Shown: one piece after another, positions 1 through 5,600 of the stretch
How the letters are laid out: the number at the start of each line of letters is the position of its first letter
Numbering within the stretch: the stretch's first letter is position 1
The notes under the pieces: generated by a model
Seen by the model: the letters and a program-made list of their open reading frames with translations, nothing else
Database searches by the model: none
What the model was told of the DNA's origin: nothing
Position numbers and translations under genes: made by a program
NCBI GenBank assembly: GCA_964537825.1
Contig: CAZIDL010000091.1
Coordinates: forward strand, 1-7,933
Length of the DNA: 7,933 nucleotides
Direction of reading: 5' to 3'
Source: CAZIDL01 sp964537825
Lineage (GTDB): Bacteria; Bacteroidota; Bacteroidia; Flavobacteriales_D; CAYVSK01

Positions 1-33
1 GGACCGGGGGTTCGAATCCCTCACTCTCCGCCA
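1..33 (+). tRNA. tRNA 3' end (probably tRNA-Ser), truncated by window start
   Basis: The 3' half of a tRNA is visible. The T stem is GGGGG (6-10) paired with CCCTC (18-22), including one G-T wobble, around the T loop TTCGAAT (11-17). The 3' acceptor strand ACTCTCC (23-29), discriminator G (30) and an encoded CCA (31-33) follow. The acceptor predicts a 5' end of GGAGAGT, and with discriminator G this is typical of serine tRNAs. The GGACC before the T stem could be the end of a long variable arm. The anticodon lies outside the window, so the isoacceptor is unknown. It is not the missing half of the tRNA at the other window end: joining them would give an A-A mismatch at the seventh acceptor pair. 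Confidence 0.85.
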
Positions 34-45
34 CCAAAAGAAGCC
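32..45 (+). repeat. tRNA-end sequence with inverted copies in the array
   Basis: CACCAAAAGAAGCC begins inside the tRNA CCA end. It is the exact reverse complement of 256-269 in repeat copy 2. Positions 33-45 are also the exact complement of 141-153 in copy 1, and 37-45 of 371-379 in truncated copy 3. The repeat units therefore carry, on the opposite strand, the sequence that follows this tRNA. This suggests the unit was derived from, or shares ancestry with, a tRNA downstream flank in inverted orientation. The match is seen directly; its origin is inferred. Confidence 0.8.
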
Positions 46-66
46 CGCCGAAAGGGGGGTTTTTTT
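36..66 (+). terminator. intrinsic terminator of the upstream tRNA
   Basis: Directly after the CCA end, CCCGCC (44-49) pairs with GGGGGG (54-59) around a GAAA tetraloop, with one G-G mismatch. A run of seven T residues (60-66) follows. The A-rich flank at 36-42 can extend the stem by pairing with the T run. This is a standard rho-independent terminator placed to end the tRNA transcript. The downstream repeats would then be transcribed only by read-through. Confidence 0.75.
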
Positions 67-71
67 AGGGA

Positions 72-105
72 GCAGCGACCGAAAGCGAAGCTTTCGAGGA
101 GCTGC
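72..105 (+). other. imperfect long hairpin at the head of the repeat array
   Basis: Positions 72-76 (GCAGC) pair with 101-105 (GCTGC). Then G77-A78 faces G99-A100 as a tandem G-A mismatch, C79 pairs with G98, A97 is bulged, and CGAAAGC (80-86) pairs with GCTTTCG (90-96) around a GAA loop. The 3' arm is the beginning of repeat copy 1. The 5' arm (72-85) occurs only once, between the terminator and the array. In copies 2 and 3 the same 3' arm follows a different sequence and can form only small local hairpins. The structure is deduced by eye. Function is unknown. Confidence 0.5.
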
Positions 106-379
106 GAGTTCAAAAAAACATGGACGAGCGGAGCGAGTCCGGCTTCTTTTGGTAAAGCCTCCACAATACGGGCATCACGGAAGTAATCCCGTTAACAAAC
201 GAAGCTTTCGAGGAGCTGCGAGCTCAAAAAAAACATGGACGAGCGGAGCGAGTCCGGCTTCTTTTGGTGAAGCCTCCACAAAACGGGCATCACGGAAGTA
301 ATCCCGTTAACAAACGAAGCTTTCGAGGAGCTGCGAGCTCAAAAAAAACATGGACGAGCGGAGCGAGTCCGGCTTCTTT
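86..379. repeat. tandem array of 2.6 copies of a 114-115 bp hairpin-rich unit
   Basis: The copies are 86-199 (114 bp), 200-314 (115 bp) and 315-379 (the first 65 bp only). Copies 1 and 2 differ by three substitutions (T109/C223, A154/G269, T167/A282) and one base in the A run (seven versus eight). Copies 2 and 3 are identical up to the break at 380. Within a unit, small inverted repeats can be read: CGAA/TTCG, GAGCT/AGCTC, GGAC/GTCC, GGCTTC/GAAGCC and AACGGG/CCCGTT. No coding frame is maintained: copy length varies by a single base and stops interrupt the unit. There is no gene between 34 and 394. The array fills the gap between the tRNA terminator and the end of ddl. Confidence 0.9.
341..370 (-). 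terminator. possible terminator for ddl, formed by repeat copy 3
   Basis: Read on the - strand about 25 bases after the ddl stop codon, GGACTCGCTCCGCTCGTCC (370-352) has four terminal pairs and two further G-C pairs across a symmetric internal loop. ATG and then eight T residues (348-341) follow. Stem plus T run fits an intrinsic terminator, although the stem is weak and the T run is offset by three bases. The same module recurs in copies 1 and 2, so read-through from ddl would meet it three times. Confidence 0.4.
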
Positions 380-394
380 GGGAGCTCTTTCCGA

Positions 395-1372
395 TCATCC
401 CCCATCCTCGATCACGGCACTGATCATATCGGTGAACGCTAAGCCATGTGCCTGCGCCTCCTGAGGGAAAAGGCTCGCATCAGAGAGGCCGGGAACGGTA
501 TTGATCTCGATCACCGAAGGGGTTCCATCATCCAGCAGGAAATAATCGATCCGTATCATCCCGCTGCAGCGGAACTTCTTGTAGAGATGTGCGGACGTTG
601 CTTGGCACAAGCGGGTCGCCTCTTCCGAAACACGCGCAGGCGTTATCTCCTCAGTGGCATCTGATAAGTATTTGGCCTCGTAATCGAAGAAGTCGTTCTT
701 GCTGATGATCTCGATCAGAGGGAGTGCCGTAATGCTCCCCTCGTAGCGGAGGACGCCACACCCCAGTTCGGTACCGTCCAGCAATTCCTCCACCAACACC
801 TCTGTATCGATCTCGAAAGCCTTCTCCAGAGCAGGCTGGAGTTCATTTTTCTCCTTCACTTTCGTATTCCCGAGGCTGGAGCCTCCCCGGTTGGGTTTTA
901 CGAAGCATGGGAAACCGAGCGTTCGTTCGACGCGCTCCACCACATCCTGGTCCGAAGCTTCGAACTTCAAATACGCAGCCGTATGGATGGATTCAGCCTT
1001 CAAAACCTCCTTAGTGAAGGCTTTGTCAAAGGTGAGGGCCGTATTGAGAACATCCCCGGTCGTATATGGCATTCCGATCAGATCGAGGTAGCCTTGGATC
1101 TTCCCATCCTCGCCCGGACTTCCATGAATAGCGATAAAGGCCCGATCGAACCCGTATTGCTGCCCATTCTTCCGATAGGTAAAGGCGTTCAATTCAACCG
1201 GATATTTCCCGTCCTCCTCGTGAACGAAGCAGCCATCCCGTAGGAACTCCACGAGGAAGGGGATGTAACGGTCCCGGTCCGTATAACGCTGCACGAATCG
1301 TGCGCTCTTCTTCGATACCTCGTATTCTCCGGAATAGCCTCCGAAGAGGATGGCGATGCGGGATTTTTCCAT
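395..1372 (-). CDS. ddl: D-alanine--D-alanine ligase
   Basis: This cytoplasmic ATP-grasp enzyme joins two D-alanines using ATP, giving the dipeptide added to the peptidoglycan precursor by MurF. At 325 residues it has normal family length. The N-terminal GGYSGEYEVS (11-20) corresponds to E. coli DdlB GGTSAEREVS, with Glu16 as the expected catalytic Glu. Next come HGSPGEDGKIQG (83-94), the ATP-binding segment VKPNRGGSSLG (158-168), YEAKY (231-235), RIDYF (274-278) and EINTVPGLSDASLFP (289-303), which holds the metal and phosphate ligands Glu289 and Asn291 and the serine equivalent Ser300. Tyr235 aligns with DdlB Tyr216. Tyr there is usual for D-Ala-D-Ala ligases, whereas D-lactate ligases usually carry Phe, so a normal D-Ala product is expected. 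The gene is divergent from the PASTA operon. Its 3' end nearly touches the tandem repeat. No Shine-Dalgarno sequence precedes the ATG, as is common in Bacteroidota. Confidence 0.96.
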   Translation of the reverse strand: MEKSRIAILFGGYSGEYEVSKKSARFVQRYTDRDRYIPFLVEFLRDGCFVHEEDGKYPVELNAFTYRKNGQQYGFDRAFIAIHGSPGEDGKIQGYLDLIGMPYTTGDVLNTALTFDKAFTKEVLKAESIHTAAYLKFEASDQDVVERVERTLGFPCFVKPNRGGSSLGNTKVKEKNELQPALEKAFEIDTEVLVEELLDGTELGCGVLRYEGSITALPLIEIISKNDFFDYEAKYLSDATEEITPARVSEEATRLCQATSAHLYKKFRCSGMIRIDYFLLDDGTPSVIEINTVPGLSDASLFPQEAQAHGLAFTDMISAVIEDGG

Positions 1373-1390
1373 AGCGGTCGGCTAACGGCT

Positions 1391-1398
1391 CAAAGATA
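1391..1398 (-). promoter_or_regulatory. ddl promoter -7 element TATCTTTG
   Basis: On the - strand TATCTTTG matches the Bacteroidota -7 consensus TAnnTTTG exactly and ends 18 bases before the ddl ATG. Transcription would start about a dozen bases upstream of the start codon, leaving a very short leader. I see no clean TTTG -33 element at the usual distance. Confidence 0.55.
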
Positions 1399-1445
1399 GG
1401 ATGATCGGGGAGGCGGGAAGGAAAAAGCTGAACGCAAGGGATCCT

Positions 1446-1453
1446 TATCTTTG
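1446..1453 (+). promoter_or_regulatory. PASTA operon promoter -7 element TATCTTTG
   Basis: This is the same octamer as the ddl element but on the + strand, ending 21 bases before the ATG at 1475. It would give a leader of about 15 bases for the PASTA-T9SS-rluD operon. The possible TTG start codon at 1451 lies inside this box, which argues that the real start is the ATG at 1475. A -33 element is not obvious. Confidence 0.55.
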
Positions 1454-1474
1454 ATACGTTTTACAGCGATCGCG

Positions 1475-2323
1475 ATGCTCAGGGACTTGCTGGATTTTCT
1501 CAAAAGCCGCGCATTCTTCATAAGCCTGCTCACGATGATCATCCTCTTTTTCGGGATCATCTACGGGGTTCAGGCTTACCTCGATCACTATACCCTTCAC
1601 GGGGAGCGGATCACCGTCCCTGACATCAAAGGCGGTGACTATAAGGAGGCCGATAAGCTTTTGAAGGAGCATGAACTCAATGGTATCCTGAAGGATTCGG
1701 TGCACTCGGGGGAAGCAGCACCGGGTGAAGTGCTCGAACAAGATCCGGAAGCAGGTGAGAAGGTGAAAAAGGGGCGGAACATCTACATCACGATCAGTAC
1801 CAAGGAACCCGAGATGGTCTCCGTACCATCCCTTAAGGACCGATCGAGGCGCCAAGCGATCTCGATCCTCAAGACCGTAGGACTGAAGATCGAGGATTTC
1901 GAGTTCGAAAAGGATGTATGCACGGATTGCGTCCTCGAACAGCGCTACCAGGGGGAAACGGTGAAAGCGGGAGAACGCATCCCTAAAGGGTCCTCCCTCG
2001 TTCTCGTCTTAGGGAAAGGAAAGGAAGCGCAAAAGACCCAGGTCCCGAACCTGATCGGGCTCACAATAGAAGAGAGCAAGGAGCGTTTGCTCGATGCGAC
2101 CCTCGAACTTGGGACTGTGAATTATAGAGAAGGATGTTGCAAGACCAAAAAGGATTCCTCGACCGCCAAGGTATACCGCCAATCTCCTGCCACCAATGGA
2201 GAGGAAAGCCTTGAAAAGGGTAGTGTGGTCGACGTATGGGTCGCTACTGAAGAAGAGAAAGTGAAGCAAGCAGGGATCGACAGCAACGCCAGCGAAAAAG
2301 GAGGCCAAGCGTCATCTCCATGA
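1475..2323 (+). CDS. membrane-anchored PASTA domain protein (three PASTA repeats, no kinase)
   Basis: The product has 282 residues from ATG 1475. A TTG at 1451 would add eight residues but overlaps the promoter box, so I prefer the ATG. A short cytoplasmic N-terminus precedes one membrane segment (about 12-33), and the rest would be periplasmic. Three PASTA domains follow: about 46-109 (starting ITVPDIKG), 114-181 (VSVPSLKD) and 187-258 (TQVPNLIG). Each has the VPxL start and a late KG-x-x-hydrophobic strand. The tail (259-282) is polar and disordered-looking. PASTA domains of Ser/Thr kinases and PBPs bind peptidoglycan fragments. Here there is no kinase or transpeptidase domain, so the protein probably acts as a wall-binding or scaffold subunit. 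Cysteines occur as C149-x-x-C152 in PASTA2 and C221-C222 in PASTA3, suggesting possible disulfides. The stop overlaps the next start (ATGA), and the divergent neighbour is ddl. The precise role is unknown. Confidence 0.9.
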   Translation: MLRDLLDFLKSRAFFISLLTMIILFFGIIYGVQAYLDHYTLHGERITVPDIKGGDYKEADKLLKEHELNGILKDSVHSGEAAPGEVLEQDPEAGEKVKKGRNIYITISTKEPEMVSVPSLKDRSRRQAISILKTVGLKIEDFEFEKDVCTDCVLEQRYQGETVKAGERIPKGSSLVLVLGKGKEAQKTQVPNLIGLTIEESKERLLDATLELGTVNYREGCCKTKKDSSTAKVYRQSPATNGEESLEKGSVVDVWVATEEEKVKQAGIDSNASEKGGQASSP

Positions 2324-4575
2324 ACCCTATCTTCAAACCCTTTCTGATCCTTTTCCTTCTGATCTTTCCGGTTTTCCTGGAAGCTCAGGAAGCCCTTACC
2401 CCATTGGCCCGCAATCCCTACATCGAGCGGAATAGCCCGAAAAGTGCCCTTAAATCGCAACACGATTCCGCTTATCTGCTCGTCCACCCTTTGGACACGC
2501 TCAACCTTCCTCTAAAGGACGATTTCTCGAGGGACCGTTTCAAGCCCTATCGAAAGGACACGAGCCTGAACGGGATCGAAGACTCGATCTTCTACCGCCT
2601 TTTCGATACCAACGACCAGATCCTCGATGTGCAGATCGGCTCCTGGTCCATGGATACGGTAGGTTGGAAAGAGGACACGAGCTACACCGTTTCCTACGAA
2701 CGGACCAATGGGGACACGGTCGTCGCCGCCCGAACCCCGCTCCCATCCCGCGAGATCCTCGTCAATGACCTCTGGACGCCGGAACACGATACGGTACGCT
2801 ACAGGGTCTGGCCTGCTCTGACGGTCCGGGATAGCACCTGGATCAGCAAAACGGACACGGTTCAACAGTCCAACCCTGATCATATTCAGGACTCGCTCCC
2901 CGTCTTTTACTTTCCGACGGACTCCAACAAGCTTTGGACGGACCAGCAGGTCTTTCTGAACAACACCCTTTCTAAAGACCCTCCGACCGTGGGCTTTGCT
3001 ACGTTCGACGGACTGGACGCCCAAGGCCTTCCCTACAATTTCGACGACCCTTATGCCTACGGAGAAGCTGATGCGCTTCATTCCAAACCCATCGATCTAC
3101 AAAATTACACCCCGCTCGATTCGGTCTTCCTGAGCTTTTTCTATCAACGGAAAGGGATCGGCAACGCTCCGGAGCCTGAAGATTCGCTGATCCTCGAATT
3201 CTACAAAGCGGATGATGACGAATGGGTCCAGGTCTGGAGCAAAGAAGGCGGCTCCGGAACATCTCCACGGCAAGTGCTCGTGCCCGTTCAAAAGGCCGGC
3301 TATCTGAAAAAGGGGTTCCGCTTCCGCTTCAGGAACTTCGCCACGTTATCGGGCGGTTTCGATCACTGGCATCTCGATTACGTGCTTCTCCAAAAGGACC
3401 GGAACCCCAACGACACGGTCATCAGTGATGTGGCCTATACCCGCCTCCCGGACTCCTTCCTCGAGACCTATACCTCGGTCCCCTGGAAGCACTACCAAAA
3501 GGATTCAGGTCACGTTCAGGCCGACTACAGTTCCTACCATCGGAACCTGGACGTCAATGGCCGTTTCGTGGAATTCTTTTCCCGCGCTTTCTTCGAAGGA
3601 TCCCAGTTCTGGCAACAGAACCAAGGCGTTGACGCCAACGTTCAGGCGGATGCCCCTTATACGCACGTTAATCAGCTCGGTAACGGCTCTCCTGCCCTGG
3701 AATTCTCCCCTTCAAAGACCGATACGAGCGCTGTCTTCGAGGTCTCCCTCATCCAGCGGACCAATCCGGACACCACGGCCAGCAACGATTCCATCACCTT
3801 CGAGCAACGCTTTGAGAATTACTACGCCTACGATGACGGTACTGCTGAGATCGCCTATGGCATTTCTCCCAGCGGGATCAACACCCCCAAGATCGCTCAG
3901 CGCTTCTCCCCTTACATTGCGGACACCCTTATCGGGGCTTCCATTCACTTCGCACCGGCCTTTAAGGACAAGTCCAAAGAGTCCTTCTTCCTGACCGTAT
4001 GGAATGATGATGGCGGTGTACCGGGCGATAAGAAGTATCAGAACACCAGTTTTTCGAACCCGGCTTACGGGGATGACCAGAGCGAATTCACCTTTTATCG
4101 CTTCGATCAACCAGTGGTCTTCGATAATGACGATGCCTTTTTCATAGGCGTCGACCAGACCACACAAGCCCGGATCAACATCGGGATGGACCTGAACAAC
4201 GATCGCAACCAACGGATCTACTACAATTCCAGCGGTGACTGGAACAACACGAGTTATACCGGCGCTCTCATGATCCGACCTGTCTATGCTTCGGACATCG
4301 ATATGACGAGCATTGCAAAGGACGAGGTCCGCGATGACAAGCTATCGGTCCGCGTTCATCCCAATCCCAGCCAGGGAATGGTATGGCTCAAAAGCTCTGA
4401 CGAAGGAAGCGAACTCTCCTTAAGCGTCCATGACCTATCAGGACGGACGGTCCGTGAAAGAAGAAAGGGAAAGCAGTACGACCTGTCCGCCTTGAGCGAA
4501 GGGCTTTACATCCTTCGCATCCAGGATGAAAAGACCGGACGCCGAGCGGTGCGCAAGCTCATGATCCAACGATGA
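2320..4575 (+). CDS. secreted protein with type IX secretion (type A) C-terminal sorting domain
   Basis: This 751-residue protein has a Sec signal peptide (hydrophobic 8-20, likely cleavage after Ala22 in FLEA-QEA). A C-terminal Por secretion tail spans about 675-751: VHPNPSQG (679-686), a LSVHDLSGRTV strand pair, LSEGLYILRI, and a final basic RKLMIQR. It should cross the inner membrane by Sec and the outer membrane by T9SS, which then removes the tail and releases or anchors the protein. The body is beta-rich. One region (about 224-357) ends in a pattern around DHWHLDYVLL that suggests a jelly-roll or MAM-like fold. Another starts at YYAYDDGTAE (501-510) and runs to about 655. I see no catalytic motif. 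The whole protein lacks cysteine, unlike its PASTA neighbour. It overlaps the PASTA stop and the rluD start by four bases each, which indicates translational coupling. A GGAGG at 2300-2304 is too far (15 bases) to be a normal ribosome site. Specific function is unknown. Confidence 0.9.
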   Translation: MNPIFKPFLILFLLIFPVFLEAQEALTPLARNPYIERNSPKSALKSQHDSAYLLVHPLDTLNLPLKDDFSRDRFKPYRKDTSLNGIEDSIFYRLFDTNDQILDVQIGSWSMDTVGWKEDTSYTVSYERTNGDTVVAARTPLPSREILVNDLWTPEHDTVRYRVWPALTVRDSTWISKTDTVQQSNPDHIQDSLPVFYFPTDSNKLWTDQQVFLNNTLSKDPPTVGFATFDGLDAQGLPYNFDDPYAYGEADALHSKPIDLQNYTPLDSVFLSFFYQRKGIGNAPEPEDSLILEFYKADDDEWVQVWSKEGGSGTSPRQVLVPVQKAGYLKKGFRFRFRNFATLSGGFDHWHLDYVLLQKDRNPNDTVISDVAYTRLPDSFLETYTSVPWKHYQKDSGHVQADYSSYHRNLDVNGRFVEFFSRAFFEGSQFWQQNQGVDANVQADAPYTHVNQLGNGSPALEFSPSKTDTSAVFEVSLIQRTNPDTTASNDSITFEQRFENYYAYDDGTAEIAYGISPSGINTPKIAQRFSPYIADTLIGASIHFAPAFKDKSKESFFLTVWNDDGGVPGDKKYQNTSFSNPAYGDDQSEFTFYRFDQPVVFDNDDAFFIGVDQTTQARINIGMDLNNDRNQRIYYNSSGDWNNTSYTGALMIRPVYASDIDMTSIAKDEVRDDKLSVRVHPNPSQGMVWLKSSDEGSELSLSVHDLSGRTVRERRKGKQYDLSALSEGLYILRIQDEKTGRRAVRKLMIQR

Positions 4576-5600
4576 AGGAGACAGGCCCTGCTCCCGAAGA
4601 AGAGGTTCTGGAGATCGAAGTGGATCCGGGGCAACACCCGATGCGGATCGACAAGTTCCTCGTGGACCGACTTCCGAATGTATCACGCAATCGGATACAG
4701 GAAGGATTGAAAGAAGGGTCCGTACATGTGAACGGTGAACCCGTGAAGGCCAATCACAAGATCAGCCCCGGTGACCGGATCCGATGCCTCCTCCCTCGCA
4801 AAGAAGCACCAGCCTCCCTCGAGCCGGAAGAGCACCCCCTCGATGTGGTCTACGAGGATGAGGAGTTGCTCGTGGTCAATAAAGCGGCCGGAATGGTGGT
4901 CCATCCGGGGCACGGTAATCAGAGCGGCACCCTCGTCAATGCGCTGCTCCACTACCTTGGATCGGACCTTCCTGAGGGTTCAGCGGTCGAGCGGCCGGGC
5001 CTGGTCCATCGGATCGACAAGGATACGAGCGGAGCGCTCGTGATCGCTAAGAATGCCGAGGCCCTCACCGAACTCAGCGAACAGTTCTACCAAAAACGGA
5101 CCCATCGACGCTATCACGCCTTGGTATGGGGTGATTTGGACCAGGACGAAGGCCGGATCGAAGGTTACATCGGGCGATCACCGCGGAACCGGAAGGTCAT
5201 GGAATGCTTCAGCGATCCGGAGCGCGGAAAACATGCGGCAACGAAGTATCGTGTACTCGAACGCTTCCATTACGTAACCCTCGTCGAGTGCGAACTCGAA
5301 ACGGGGCGTACGCACCAAGTACGGATCCATTTCAAAGCAGTGCACAAACCGCTCTTCAACGATGCGCCCTATGGCGGCGACCGGATCTTAAAAGGAGCCC
5401 GGAACAAGAAATACGAGCAGTTCGTGAAGAATTGCTTCCGGATCCTTCCCCGGCAAGCCCTGCACGCCTATTCCATCGGCTTCACCCATCCCCGGAGCGG
5501 TGAACCCATCAACCTGGAGGCTCCCTGGCCGAGCGACCTGCAGGAGCTGATCGAAAAATGGCGGCACTACACGAGCGGCAGATCCCCGGAAGGGGAATGA
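4572..5600 (+). CDS. rluD: 23S rRNA pseudouridine synthase, RluA family (RluD-like)
   Basis: The protein has 342 residues, close to E. coli RluD (326). It isomerises uridine to pseudouridine in large-subunit rRNA. RluD itself modifies helix 69 of 23S rRNA. An N-terminal S4 RNA-binding domain (about 24-75, MRIDKFLVDRL to SPGDRIRC) is followed by the synthase domain. Motifs are VVNKAAGMVVHPGHGN (101-116), GTLVNALLHY (119-128) and the catalytic HRIDKDTSG (146-154), with Asp149 as the nucleophile. ETGRTHQVRIH (243-253) and the late RQALHAYSIGFTHP complete the fold. The VVHPG-GN-GT-NALLHY signature and the S4 domain favour RluD over RluA; RluC cannot be fully excluded. The gene is last in the operon, with its ATG overlapping the T9SS gene stop (ATGA). 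Its stop codon abuts that of the convergent protease. The link to the upstream genes seems to be cotranscription only. Confidence 0.93.
   Translation: MKETGPAPEEEVLEIEVDPGQHPMRIDKFLVDRLPNVSRNRIQEGLKEGSVHVNGEPVKANHKISPGDRIRCLLPRKEAPASLEPEEHPLDVVYEDEELLVVNKAAGMVVHPGHGNQSGTLVNALLHYLGSDLPEGSAVERPGLVHRIDKDTSGALVIAKNAEALTELSEQFYQKRTHRRYHALVWGDLDQDEGRIEGYIGRSPRNRKVMECFSDPERGKHAATKYRVLERFHYVTLVECELETGRTHQVRIHFKAVHKPLFNDAPYGGDRILKGARNKKYEQFVKNCFRILPRQALHAYSIGFTHPRSGEPINLEAPWPSDLQELIEKWRHYTSGRSPEGE
5583..5596. other. small hairpin at the convergent gene ends
   Basis: TCCCC (5583-5587) and GGGGA (5592-5596) form a five-pair stem with a GGAA (GNRA-type) tetraloop on the + strand, two bases before the rluD stop. 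No T run follows on either strand, so it does not look like a full intrinsic terminator. It could still stabilise the 3' end of the operon mRNA. No other terminator is visible at this junction. Confidence 0.3.

Noticed and set aside
86..379. CRISPR array
   Set aside because: The units are about 115 bp and adjoin without variable spacers. There are only 2.6 copies, and no cas genes are present.
1..379. Integration site (att) at the tRNA 3' end
   Set aside because: No integrase gene, no direct duplication of the tRNA 3' end elsewhere in the window, and the neighbouring genes are core genes. The inverted 14-mer is too short and wrongly oriented.
264..464. Small + strand reading frame across the repeat and ddl end
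   Set aside because: It runs through repeat DNA and antisense to the ddl 3' end, with no recognisable domain and no promoter.
2300..2304. GGAGG as a Shine-Dalgarno site for the T9SS gene
   Set aside because: The spacing to the ATG is 15 bases, and none of the other genes here uses such a site. It is better explained as coding sequence of the PASTA tail.
3712..4212. 166-residue - strand frame, and the similar long antisense frames at 2512-3081 and 1445-1855
   Set aside because: They overlap genes with clear signal peptide, domain and sorting signatures. Their own translations show no motif, and long antisense frames are expected at this GC content.
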